IMG/VR virus record: IMGVR_UViG_3300042691_022473
Location: 1 to 25,011 of that record
Strand: one strand, 5' to 3'
DNA length: 25,011 nt
DNA from: a virus
Positions 16,666 to 23,608 of the stretch are shown here, one piece after another. Numbering within the stretch: position 1 is the stretch's first letter; each line of letters opens with the position of its first letter. The notes beneath the pieces were generated by a model. That model was not told the origin of the DNA and did not search any database. It worked only from the letters and a program-made list of their open reading frames with translations. A program made the position numbers and the translations under genes.

Positions 16666-16682
16666 AAATATAATTTAATTGA

Positions 16683-16715
16683 GTTGAAAATAGCGAATTA
16701 AACATTATATTTTTG
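16683..16715 (+). promoter_or_regulatory. Bacteroidota-type promoter for the clp gene
   Basis: The -7 element TATTTTTG (16708-16715) matches TAnnTTTG. A -33-like GTTG (16683-16686) lies 21 nt upstream. The start of transcription would fall near 16722, leaving a leader of only about 9 nt before the ATG at 16731. Confidence 0.55.
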
Positions 16716-16730
16716 AAAAACGTAATTAAT

Positions 16731-18782
16731 ATGATAGAATCTAAAGATGGTAGTAATCAAAACAAAGGTAAGGGTAATGAAAATTCGTCAACCCCTGTTT
16801 TGGACAATTTTAGTAGAGATTTGATAAAGTTAGCGGAAGAAGGTAAATTAGACCCTGTAATTGGTAGAGAACGTGAGATAACAAGAATTGCTCAAATCCT
16901 TTCAAGAAGAAAAAAGAATAATCCGATTATTATTGGTGAGCCAGGTTGTGGTAAAACCGCAATTGCTGAAGGATTAGCAATTAAAATTTTTAATGGTGAA
17001 TGCCCAAGAAATTTGACAGATAAAAGAATTGTTTCTTTAGATATGACATCTATTGTTGCGGGAACAAAATATAGAGGTCAGTTTGAGGAAAGAATGAAAG
17101 TAATTATTGACGAACTTCAGAACAATTCAAACATTATCGTTTTTATTGATGAAATACATACTATTGTTGGGGCAGGTAATTCATCAGGTTCCTTAGATGC
17201 GTCAAACATATTTAAACCCGCATTAGCGAGAGGTGAAATACAATGTATTGGGGCAACAACACTTGATGAATATAGAAAAAACTTTGAGAAAGATGGCGCT
17301 TTAGAAAGAAGATTCCAAAAAGTTATTGTTGATTCCGCAACTAAAGAAGAAACATTAGAAATTTTAAAACACGCCAAGGATAAGTATGAAACATATCATA
17401 AAGTGGCATATACCGATGAGATATTAAATTTGTGTGTTGATTTGGCGGAAAGATATATTACCGATAGAGAATTTCCTGATAAGGCTTTTGATATTATAGA
17501 TGAGGTAGGTGCGAGAAGTCAAGTAGATATAAAAATGCCTGAGATTATTGAGAAATTAAAAATGCAGGCTCAAGATATTAAACAAGAAAAGATTGAGGTA
17601 GTCAAAAAACAAAATTATGAAGAGGCCGCAAATTTAAGAGATAAGGAAAGAAGGATTTTAGATAGGTTGGATGCGGAAAAGAAAAAATTTGAGTCCGAAT
17701 TACAAAATCAAAAACGAGAAGTTAATATCGAGTTAGTATATGAAGTAGTGTCCAACATGACTAAAATTCCAATATCAAAATTAAATTCAGACGAGACCCA
17801 ATCTTTAGCTAAATTAGAAGAAAGTTTAGGAAATAAAGTTATTGGTCAATCTGAAGCGGTATCGAGAATTGCTAAATCCATTAGAAGAAATAGATTAGGT
17901 ATTAAGGACCCTAACAAACCAATCGGTTCATTTATTTTCTTAGGTTCAACAGGTGTTGGTAAAACATATTTGGCAAAACAATTGGCTAAGGAAATTTTTG
18001 GTAGTGAAGATAATCTAATTCGTGTAGATATGTCAGAGTTTCAAGAAAAACATACTATATCAAGATTAATTGGGGCTCCTCCAGGATATGTAGGTTATGA
18101 TGAAGGAGGTCAATTGACAGAACAAGTTAAAAATAAACCATATTCGGTAATCTTATTTGATGAAATTGAGAAGGCTAATAAAGATATATTCTCGTCTTTA
18201 TTACAGGTTTTAGATGATGGTCATATTACGGATGGTCTTGGTAGAAAAATAAACTTTAAAAACTGTGTAATTATAATGACTTCAAATTTAGGGGTTAAAA
18301 AGTTACAAGATTTTGGTTCAGGAGTTGGGTTCAAGAGTAATAACAACACTTATATTGAAGAGGAATATAAAAGGGACATGTTAAAGAAAGAACTTCAAAA
18401 ATTCTTTGCTCCTGAATTCTTAAATAGGATTGATGAGATTGTAATCTTTAACTCGTTGAAAAAAGAAGAAGTTAAATCTATCGTTAAATTAGAACTTGAT
18501 AAATTATTTACTAGACTAACTAATTTAAAATATCAAATATCTTATGATGAAACTATTTTAGAATTAATTTCTGAAGTAGGATTTGACGAGACTTATGGAG
18601 CAAGACCAATTAAAAGAGCAATCCAAGATAAAATTGAGGACTTTATTTCTGAAGAAGTGTTAAAGGGAAATATTTTAGAGGGGGTTGACTATACAATGAC
18701 AGTAGTCGATAAGGAAATTAAAATTGATGTTCTTATAGACAACAAACCCAAAAAAGGTAGAAAGAAAAAAGGGAGTGAGTAA
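16731..18782 (+). CDS. clpC-like: ClpC-like AAA+ unfoldase lacking the N-domain
   Basis: A 683-residue, two-ring Hsp100 ATPase that would unfold proteins and thread them into a protease. I use the ATG at 16731; an in-frame TTG at 16713 lies inside the -7 element. D1 shows Walker A GEPGCGKT (69-76), Walker B IVFIDE (136-141) and pore-loop KYRG (113-116). A ClpC-type UVR middle segment (about 280-315, NYEEAANLRDKERRILDRLD) follows. D2 shows GSTGVGKT (405-412), VILFDEIE (473-480), pore-loop GYVGY (452-456) and sensor-2 GARP (623-626). A VGF tripeptide (532-534) sits where ClpC carries its ClpP-docking loop. The usual two-repeat N-terminal Clp_N domain is absent; only a 20-residue polar tail precedes D1. 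No clpP is in the window, so host ClpP is the likely partner. It ends at a strong terminator. Confidence 0.93.
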   Translation: MIESKDGSNQNKGKGNENSSTPVLDNFSRDLIKLAEEGKLDPVIGREREITRIAQILSRRKKNNPIIIGEPGCGKTAIAEGLAIKIFNGECPRNLTDKRIVSLDMTSIVAGTKYRGQFEERMKVIIDELQNNSNIIVFIDEIHTIVGAGNSSGSLDASNIFKPALARGEIQCIGATTLDEYRKNFEKDGALERRFQKVIVDSATKEETLEILKHAKDKYETYHKVAYTDEILNLCVDLAERYITDREFPDKAFDIIDEVGARSQVDIKMPEIIEKLKMQAQDIKQEKIEVVKKQNYEEAANLRDKERRILDRLDAEKKKFESELQNQKREVNIELVYEVVSNMTKIPISKLNSDETQSLAKLEESLGNKVIGQSEAVSRIAKSIRRNRLGIKDPNKPIGSFIFLGSTGVGKTYLAKQLAKEIFGSEDNLIRVDMSEFQEKHTISRLIGAPPGYVGYDEGGQLTEQVKNKPYSVILFDEIEKANKDIFSSLLQVLDDGHITDGLGRKINFKNCVIIMTSNLGVKKLQDFGSGVGFKSNNNTYIEEEYKRDMLKKELQKFFAPEFLNRIDEIVIFNSLKKEEVKSIVKLELDKLFTRLTNLKYQISYDETILELISEVGFDETYGARPIKRAIQDKIEDFISEEVLKGNILEGVDYTMTVVDKEIKIDVLIDNKPKKGRKKKGSE

Positions 18783-18793
18783 CTCCCTTTTTT
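18764..18793. terminator. Bidirectional terminator between clp and peptidase genes
   Basis: GGGAGT (18771-18776) pairs with ACTCCC (18782-18787), and an A6 tract pairs with a T6 tract outside, giving T-runs on both strands. The clp stop codon lies inside the hairpin and the convergent peptidase stop is 2 nt beyond it. Confidence 0.85.
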
Positions 18794-18794
18794 C

Positions 18795-19622
18795 TTATCC
18801 AAAAATCATGTATTGAGATTTTTTCTTGGATTTAAAAGTATATTTTTTATTACCCAGCTTCTCAATGATTTTTTTACCCGCATCAATTCCGTTGTAAACA
18901 TCCTCAACAACAACATACTCATCTCTTGTGTGGTAGTTATAATAACCTATTGAGAAATTAATACAAGAAAAATCAAAGATTTCTTTTAAAGCGTAAACAT
19001 CGGTAAATGGGTGTGATTGATATTTGTTACGTCTTTTAAAGTTCTCAGTTAAAACTTCGTCACATAATTGGAAGAACTCTCCATCCTTCTCATATAACTG
19101 AGTACCCATACAGTATTCCGTAACCATCCAATTACCAGGGGCATCAAATTCAATTGCATAACCTACATTAGAGAAAAAATCTTTATCGGCCTTTCTTGAA
19201 CCATGGCAACCTGTTTCTTCAGATACAAAAAATCCTGCCTTTAGATTTGGAATTACCTTCAATAATTCTAAACAAGCATAGATACCACACTTATCATCAC
19301 CACCAATACCTGTTGGTTGTCCATTATCGTTATACGCTTTAAGAGCGAGTTTTAGTTCTTTTTGAGCGTTAGGTAATTGTTCTTCTCTAACATTGATAGT
19401 GTCAATCTCATGAACTGTGTCAGTATGTGCAACTACACATGGGAAAAACTCTACGTTTTCATCAGTTTGTTTTGTTGCATATATGTTCTTGTGAGTATCG
19501 ACAACATATGGAATATTATTATCACTTAACCATTTAGTGATAAACTCAACCATCAAATCCTCTTTATAAGTTTTACTCGGAATTGATAGGACATTTTTTA
19601 AAAGTGTGTAATCTCTTTGCAT
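18795..19622 (-). CDS. Zinc aminopeptidase-like protein (M20/M28/M42 clan MH)
   Basis: A 275-residue cytosolic metallopeptidase of the two-zinc clan. All five metal ligands expected of the fold can be assigned: His66 and Asp68 in VVAHTDTV, Asp109 in GIGGDDKCG, Glu135/Glu136 in SEETGCHG, Asp160 in EFDAPGN, and His231 in YHTRDEYV. The GIGGDDKCGI segment resembles peptidase T and other M20B enzymes. Only about 70 residues separate Asp160 from His231, leaving no room for the M20 dimerisation domain, so it is a single-domain form. Likely reaction: removal of N-terminal residues from short peptides. It is convergent with clp across a shared terminator and 9 nt downstream of the 461-aa gene. The specific family is uncertain. 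Confidence 0.85.
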   Translation of the reverse strand: MQRDYTLLKNVLSIPSKTYKEDLMVEFITKWLSDNNIPYVVDTHKNIYATKQTDENVEFFPCVVAHTDTVHEIDTINVREEQLPNAQKELKLALKAYNDNGQPTGIGGDDKCGIYACLELLKVIPNLKAGFFVSEETGCHGSRKADKDFFSNVGYAIEFDAPGNWMVTEYCMGTQLYEKDGEFFQLCDEVLTENFKRRNKYQSHPFTDVYALKEIFDFSCINFSIGYYNYHTRDEYVVVEDVYNGIDAGKKIIEKLGNKKYTFKSKKKSQYMIFG

Positions 19623-19631
19623 ATTACAAAG

Positions 19632-21017
19632 TTACAACTTTTTTCGAGATTTCAAAGTTTTTCGTTCAAATAATTCCAAATTATATAAAAAAGAATTAAA
19701 CTCATCAAGAGTTAAACTTCTGTTTTTAGTACCCTCAAATTGTTTTTGAGTTACAATATGTATTTTATTTGTTTTGGGGTCAATATACCTAATATTAAAT
19801 TTAAGGTTTTTATCTTTTGGTGTTGGGTACCATTTGTCAAAGTCATATTTTTTAGTTACTTCACCACTAACTTTTTTAAACTCTTCTAAATTACTGAATC
19901 TGTCACTCTCCTCTATTTCCTCTATTATTTTATTTAATTGGTGTAATGCGTAATTGTTAAAGGATTCCGAATCAAAATCATTACAACCATATTCATACAT
20001 ATATTCTTCATAAGGACCGACGCTAAATTCATGAGCTAACTTACTTAACAATTCTTGTATTGTTAAATTATGGTTACCGTACATCTTGTAAAGAGATAAT
20101 AAAACACTTACTGTTGTGACATATTTATTAAACATATTTTTTTCAAAAATACCATAATTAATAAATTTGTCTTTTAACTCATTAGTTATTTCTTCTTTAG
20201 CAGCCCTTGACATACATTGTTCTTTTTCTGACTGATAGTCATCAACTATATTTTCAATTTGTCTCGGGAATGTACTAATTAATAGTTTAGCAATTTGTGG
20301 GTTAGTCGAGTCTTCCATCCTATTTAATTTTGGGTCGAAGTACGTCATTATTTCTAAAATTTTACGTCTGTTTTCATCATTAAGTTCATATAATAAATAA
20401 CCTTCATTCCAATCTTGATAAGCATAGTCAGAATGGTAAAACCCCATGTCACTATCATAGTATGAAAATAAATTCCTTAAAAACCAAATATCACCTTCCC
20501 CTAAATCAAATATTTTAAAATAGTCTTCGTCATAGTCAAATGTTAATTGTATCATACTTTTTCCTGGTGAAGTTTTATTAAAACGAAAACCACTAATTAA
20601 CTCATCATACCTGTTTAATGTATGGGCGGGGTATTCTTCACCATTTTGTATTTTTCTTAATATTTGGTATATATTTTGGGCGGGTATTGTTTTATAAACA
20701 AGATTTTCTATTTGGGGAAACCAATGGAAAAAAGTTGATGTTTCTATTTCTTGGTCTTCATCGTCTAAATAATGTACTCCATAATCACTCACACTAATAA
20801 CATAAGATTTAGTAGGTACCCAATCATTACCTTTTTTGTCAACAACTATAAATGTATCACCATATTTATGAGTGTTCCATTGTTTCCATAAAAAAGGAGG
20901 TCCAAAATATTTTGCGGATTCATATGAAAGACATTTTAGGAAGATAATATTATCATCTTCATATAAGATTTTACTACCCTTGTAGGCTTCGTTCTTTAAT
21001 TCTTCCTGTTCTGACAT
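19632..21017 (-). CDS. Unknown protein, 461 aa, between peptidase and tmRNA
   Basis: I do not recognise this protein. The frame is open back to 21125, but that extension overlaps the tmRNA gene and its promoter, so I start at the ATG at 21017 (MSEQEELKNEAYKGSKILYE). The N-terminal part (SKILYEDDNIIFLKCLSYES, then GDTFIVVDKKGNDWVPTKSY) resembles a beta-rich module I have seen in phage proteins that carry a TKWCTA motif, but the Cys is absent here. The middle is acidic and aromatic. The C-terminus is basic (ERKTLKSRKKL). No signal peptide is seen. It is probably cotranscribed with the peptidase gene. AT-rich sequence with a box-like TATTTATT lies upstream. Confidence 0.7.
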   Translation of the reverse strand: MSEQEELKNEAYKGSKILYEDDNIIFLKCLSYESAKYFGPPFLWKQWNTHKYGDTFIVVDKKGNDWVPTKSYVISVSDYGVHYLDDEDQEIETSTFFHWFPQIENLVYKTIPAQNIYQILRKIQNGEEYPAHTLNRYDELISGFRFNKTSPGKSMIQLTFDYDEDYFKIFDLGEGDIWFLRNLFSYYDSDMGFYHSDYAYQDWNEGYLLYELNDENRRKILEIMTYFDPKLNRMEDSTNPQIAKLLISTFPRQIENIVDDYQSEKEQCMSRAAKEEITNELKDKFINYGIFEKNMFNKYVTTVSVLLSLYKMYGNHNLTIQELLSKLAHEFSVGPYEEYMYEYGCNDFDSESFNNYALHQLNKIIEEIEESDRFSNLEEFKKVSGEVTKKYDFDKWYPTPKDKNLKFNIRYIDPKTNKIHIVTQKQFEGTKNRSLTLDEFNSFLYNLELFERKTLKSRKKL

Positions 21018-21042
21018 ATTTATACAAATAAATATCCAAAAA

Positions 21043-21073
21043 TTTGATAATAAGGATTTTCTTTGTATATTTG
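21043..21073 (+). promoter_or_regulatory. Strong Bacteroidota-type promoter for tmRNA
   Basis: Perfect -33 TTTG (21043-21046) and -7 TATATTTG (21066-21073) separated by 19 nt. This is the best match in the window to the Bacteroidota primary-sigma consensus. Transcription would start about 15-20 nt before the mature tmRNA 5' end. Confidence 0.8.
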
Positions 21074-21097
21074 TAAAACAAAAGTTCTTTAACATAT

Positions 21098-21495
21098 GGG
21101 GGTAACCTTGGAAATTGACTGGCATAGTTAGTTACTCGGGGCACGTCAAGGATGAATCTAACCTTGTTAAAATGGTTCAAAATCGATAAACGGCAACGTT
21201 ATCAACAAACTTTCTGCAGTAGGACTTGTTCGTACTGAGGAAGTGGCGGTAGCTTAATCAGATTAGGCGAAACCTTCGGGTCGGTGGACATATAACCCAG
21301 GAACAGAAGTCTTTACAAAGGTGTGGTTTCTACCCGAAAAGGAACAAGTGGAGGATTAGTTCTCAGTAAACCGAACCACTTTAAAAATAAGGGAATTGTG
21401 AAATTTCGGAACATTAGCTCAAATGTTGACCTAAGCGTGTAGTCCTTAGTAGGTGATGTGAGCAGGACGCGGTTCGACTCCGCATACCTCCACCA
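21098..21495 (+). ncRNA. ssrA: Transfer-messenger RNA (tmRNA)
   Basis: tmRNA rescues stalled ribosomes and tags the nascent chain for proteolysis. The 5' GGGGGTA (21098-21104) pairs over 7 bp (one G-U) with TACCTCC (21485-21491), followed by A and an encoded CCA. The tRNA-like half has GGAAATTGACTGGC near the 5' end and a T-arm with GCGGTTCGACTCCGC. Helix 2 pairs GCACGT with GCGTGT. A first pseudoknot forms from CAAGG/CCTTG and TGAATC/GGTTCA. Downstream, CTTTC..CAGTA pairs with TACTG..GGAAG as a helix-5 equivalent. The tag is ambiguous: a GCA-started frame reads ATLSTNFLQ then TAG inside helix 5, while a GGC-started frame reads 21 residues beginning GNVINKLSAV and ending EEVAVA then TAA. SmpB is not encoded in this window. 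Confidence 0.92.
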
Positions 21496-21501
21496 ATTAA
21501 A

Positions 21502-21538
21502 AAACCCCACCTTTTTAGGATGGGGTTTATTTTTTTTT
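21502..21538 (+). terminator. Intrinsic terminator after tmRNA
   Basis: AAACCCCA (21502-21509) pairs with TGGGGTTT (21521-21528), followed by a long T-run. It sits 6 nt after the tmRNA CCA end. It may also serve the convergent gene ending at 21562. Confidence 0.88.
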
Positions 21539-21561
21539 ATTAAAATTTTATTAAAATTTTA

Positions 21562-22380
21562 TTAATTTACTGCTTTAGCACCTCCCGATAATAAAACCCA
21601 AATACTTAAATCACCATCTTGTCTGTCAACATCAAAAGCAACAAACCCTAAACCTAAACTTAATCTTATCGTTGTTTGGAAATCCATTACTTGTGTAAAA
21701 TACATTGTCTCACCACCGTTTGATATTCCCGAATCTGATTTAGGGAATACTTTAATTGGTGACTCAGGTTGAGGTACATCTCCAACAAATATGTCTTCCT
21801 GTACAAAAATAGATTTATAATCAATTGATTTAATAGTACCTACAAATTCTTCCGCAGTACCTAATTTAGATAATTTCATATACACATTACCCGAATCAAC
21901 AGACCTTAGATATTCAAGTCTTTGACCTTGATTAACAGTTAATGATATAGTATCAGCCCCACCTAAAATTTGAGAGATGTTTGTAAGTCTAACTACAGTT
22001 TTAGAAGCTCTAATTTTTAACGATTCTTCATATTTTAACGACTCCGCTAATTCTTTCTTTAAACTTTCTAATTCAGAATTTAATTTTTCAATACTAATTT
22101 CAGCTTCTTTTACTTTCTGCTCTAATTCTCGTGTAATTGATTTTTTTATATTATCGTATTGAGATGATAATGACTCTAATTGTCTTTTTAATCTTGCAAC
22201 AATTCTGTCATCCTTTTCCTCCTCAATTCGTCTCTTTAACTCGTCCATTTGTTTTTGTAAACTACTTAAAGTAACAAAAGGTCTTCTTAAAGTCTCTAAA
22301 GTTTTGTTAGCTGAGGTAATTTGAGATTCTTTTAATAAGATATCCTTTTTAATTTCAACCGATGGTCTAATTTCTGCCAT
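21562..22380 (-). CDS. Coiled-coil protein with beta-rich C-terminal domain, 272 aa
   Basis: An unrecognised protein. Residues about 10-125 form a long heptad-rich coiled coil (QKQMDELKRRIEEEKDD, then KKELAESLKYEESLK). The rest looks beta-rich and Gly-containing (ADTISLTVNQGQRLEYL; IWVLLSGGAKAVN at the C-terminus). The layout of helical stalk plus compact beta domain is common in phage tail, neck or fibre proteins, and no signal peptide is present. A TATTTATA box lies 33 nt upstream, consistent with late expression. It converges on tmRNA across a terminator. It is downstream of the secreted-protein genes but has its own candidate promoter. Confidence 0.7.
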   Translation of the reverse strand: MAEIRPSVEIKKDILLKESQITSANKTLETLRRPFVTLSSLQKQMDELKRRIEEEKDDRIVARLKRQLESLSSQYDNIKKSITRELEQKVKEAEISIEKLNSELESLKKELAESLKYEESLKIRASKTVVRLTNISQILGGADTISLTVNQGQRLEYLRSVDSGNVYMKLSKLGTAEEFVGTIKSIDYKSIFVQEDIFVGDVPQPESPIKVFPKSDSGISNGGETMYFTQVMDFQTTIRLSLGLGFVAFDVDRQDGDLSIWVLLSGGAKAVN

Positions 22381-22413
22381 TTTTAATTTTTTTTTTTAAA
22401 TTTATTATTTACT

Positions 22414-22421
22414 TATAAATA
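22414..22421 (-). promoter_or_regulatory. TATTTATA box (candidate late promoter)
   Basis: Exact sense-strand TATTTATA, 33 nt before the ATG at 22380, in the gap after the secreted-protein gene. Confidence 0.45.
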
Positions 22422-22448
22422 TTTTCTATTATTTAAAAGTCTTAAAAT

Positions 22449-23015
22449 TTATCTTAAAATTACAACATGACCGTTATCATCGATTCTACCATCATTACCA
22501 AAAACATTGAATTGTATTTTCCAAGAATAAATACCATCTTGACATATATTACCCCCGTATGAACCATCCCATTTTCCATTAGGGTCATGAGACTCCCAAA
22601 TAATTTCGCCCCATCTATTAAAAATTAAAAATGTAAAATTATCAACATCAAATCCCTCAGTCATTATAGGTCCGAATAATTGGTTATGTTCATCACCATC
22701 AGGGGTAAATGTATTAGGTACCCAATAAGTGACTGAAGGACACTCACTAATAACAACTTGAAATGTTTCTTCAACATAACAAGGTCCATTTTCTCTTTTT
22801 AAAACTATATTATATGTTCCTTCATCACTAAAAGTGTATGTTAATTCTTCACTAAAATAAGGTAAACCATTAACTGTCCAAGTATTAGTACCGTCACTTG
22901 TTGATGTGGAAAAATAAGTAACGGTTTTAGATTCACCAGCACAAAGTTCTATTAACTGTTGTGCTGAAGAAACTAAGGACACTAACAAAAATAATATGAA
23001 AAGAGATATTCTCAT
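22449..23015 (-). CDS. Secreted protein with T9SS type B C-terminal sorting domain
   Basis: A 188-residue exported protein. A signal peptide (residues 1-18, ISLFILFLLVSLVSSA) is followed by an Ig/PKD-like domain (about 20-90). The C-terminal domain (about 97-188) belongs to the gliding-motility-associated / type IX secretion type B sorting family (CHU_C type). Its markers are WVPNTFTPDGDEHN, FNRWGEIIWES, the segment WDGSYGGNICQDGIYSWKI and the ending GHVVILR. In Bacteroidota this domain sends Sec-exported proteins through the outer membrane to the surface or medium. It is the last of three adjacent genes for signal-peptide proteins; its ATG directly follows the TAA of the gene upstream. A phage-encoded host-surface or released protein is implied; its target is unknown. 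Confidence 0.88.
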   Translation of the reverse strand: MRISLFILFLLVSLVSSAQQLIELCAGESKTVTYFSTSTSDGTNTWTVNGLPYFSEELTYTFSDEGTYNIVLKRENGPCYVEETFQVVISECPSVTYWVPNTFTPDGDEHNQLFGPIMTEGFDVDNFTFLIFNRWGEIIWESHDPNGKWDGSYGGNICQDGIYSWKIQFNVFGNDGRIDDNGHVVILR

Positions 23016-23597
23016 TTAGTTATGTTGTATTGGAGACAATGTTGGTGTTCCATAAACAGGTACAACAACTTGTGTTGAGAATGTACATCCTCCAGCAGTT
23101 ATTGTATATGTAACCGTGGAAGTTGCGTTTGTTCCATTAGCCACGTTGTCAGGACAAAATTGATTCCCAACAACACCTGTACCTGACCATGTACCACCTG
23201 CAGGGGTACCAACTAAATTAACACAAGGGTCTGATTCACAAAATGGTCCTAACGCAGTTATTGTAGGAATAACTTGATATATTAACACATTTAAATTCAC
23301 AGGTGTTGCGGGACAGTTTGCAGGTGCGGGAGAACTGTATGTCACTGAAACTCCGTTAGTAATTAACCCAGGAGATGCGGTTGACCAATTGACACTGATG
23401 GAGTTGGTTCCTTGACCCGCAGTAATAACACCTGGTGACGTGACAGTCCATGTATATGTTCCCGAACCTACTGAAGGTACTGTGTAAGTAGATAATGCAG
23501 TTGACTGATAACATACCGTATCAGGGTTAACTGTTGTTAGTTGTGAAAATGAAATCCCCGAAATCATCATCATCATTAAAAATAAAACCCTTTTCAT
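23016..23597 (-). CDS. Secreted PKD/Ig-like protein, 193 aa
   Basis: An exported protein with a clear signal peptide (MKRVLFLMMMMISGISFS, cut near residue 19). Two Bacteroidota-style PKD/Ig-like units follow. The first contains GTYTWTVTSPGVITAGQGTN and ISVNWST; the second contains GGTWSGTGVVGNQFCP and VTYTITAGGC. Several cysteines suggest disulphides. It has no T9SS sorting domain of its own. It ends with SPIQHN, very similar to the end of the gene upstream (GPINHN). It abuts the T9SS gene without a gap and lies 11 nt after the upstream gene. It may be a surface partner of the T9SS-type protein; no function is known. Confidence 0.8.
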   Translation of the reverse strand: MKRVLFLMMMMISGISFSQLTTVNPDTVCYQSTALSTYTVPSVGSGTYTWTVTSPGVITAGQGTNSISVNWSTASPGLITNGVSVTYSSPAPANCPATPVNLNVLIYQVIPTITALGPFCESDPCVNLVGTPAGGTWSGTGVVGNQFCPDNVANGTNATSTVTYTITAGGCTFSTQVVVPVYGTPTLSPIQHN

Positions 23598-23608
23598 TTT
23601 TCTTTTTT

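Noticed and set aside
16713-16730. TTG start for the clp gene at 16713
   Set aside because: The TTG is part of the -7 element TATTTTTG, so it would lie upstream of the transcript start. The ATG at 16731 fits.
21018-21125. N-terminal extension of the 461-aa protein to 21125
   Set aside because: It overlaps the mature tmRNA 5' end and its promoter, and reads as a low-quality peptide. The ATG at 21017 is a better start.
21313-21510. Minus-strand frame of 65 aa inside the tmRNA gene
   Set aside because: It lies wholly over the tmRNA and its T-arm; the frame is accidental.
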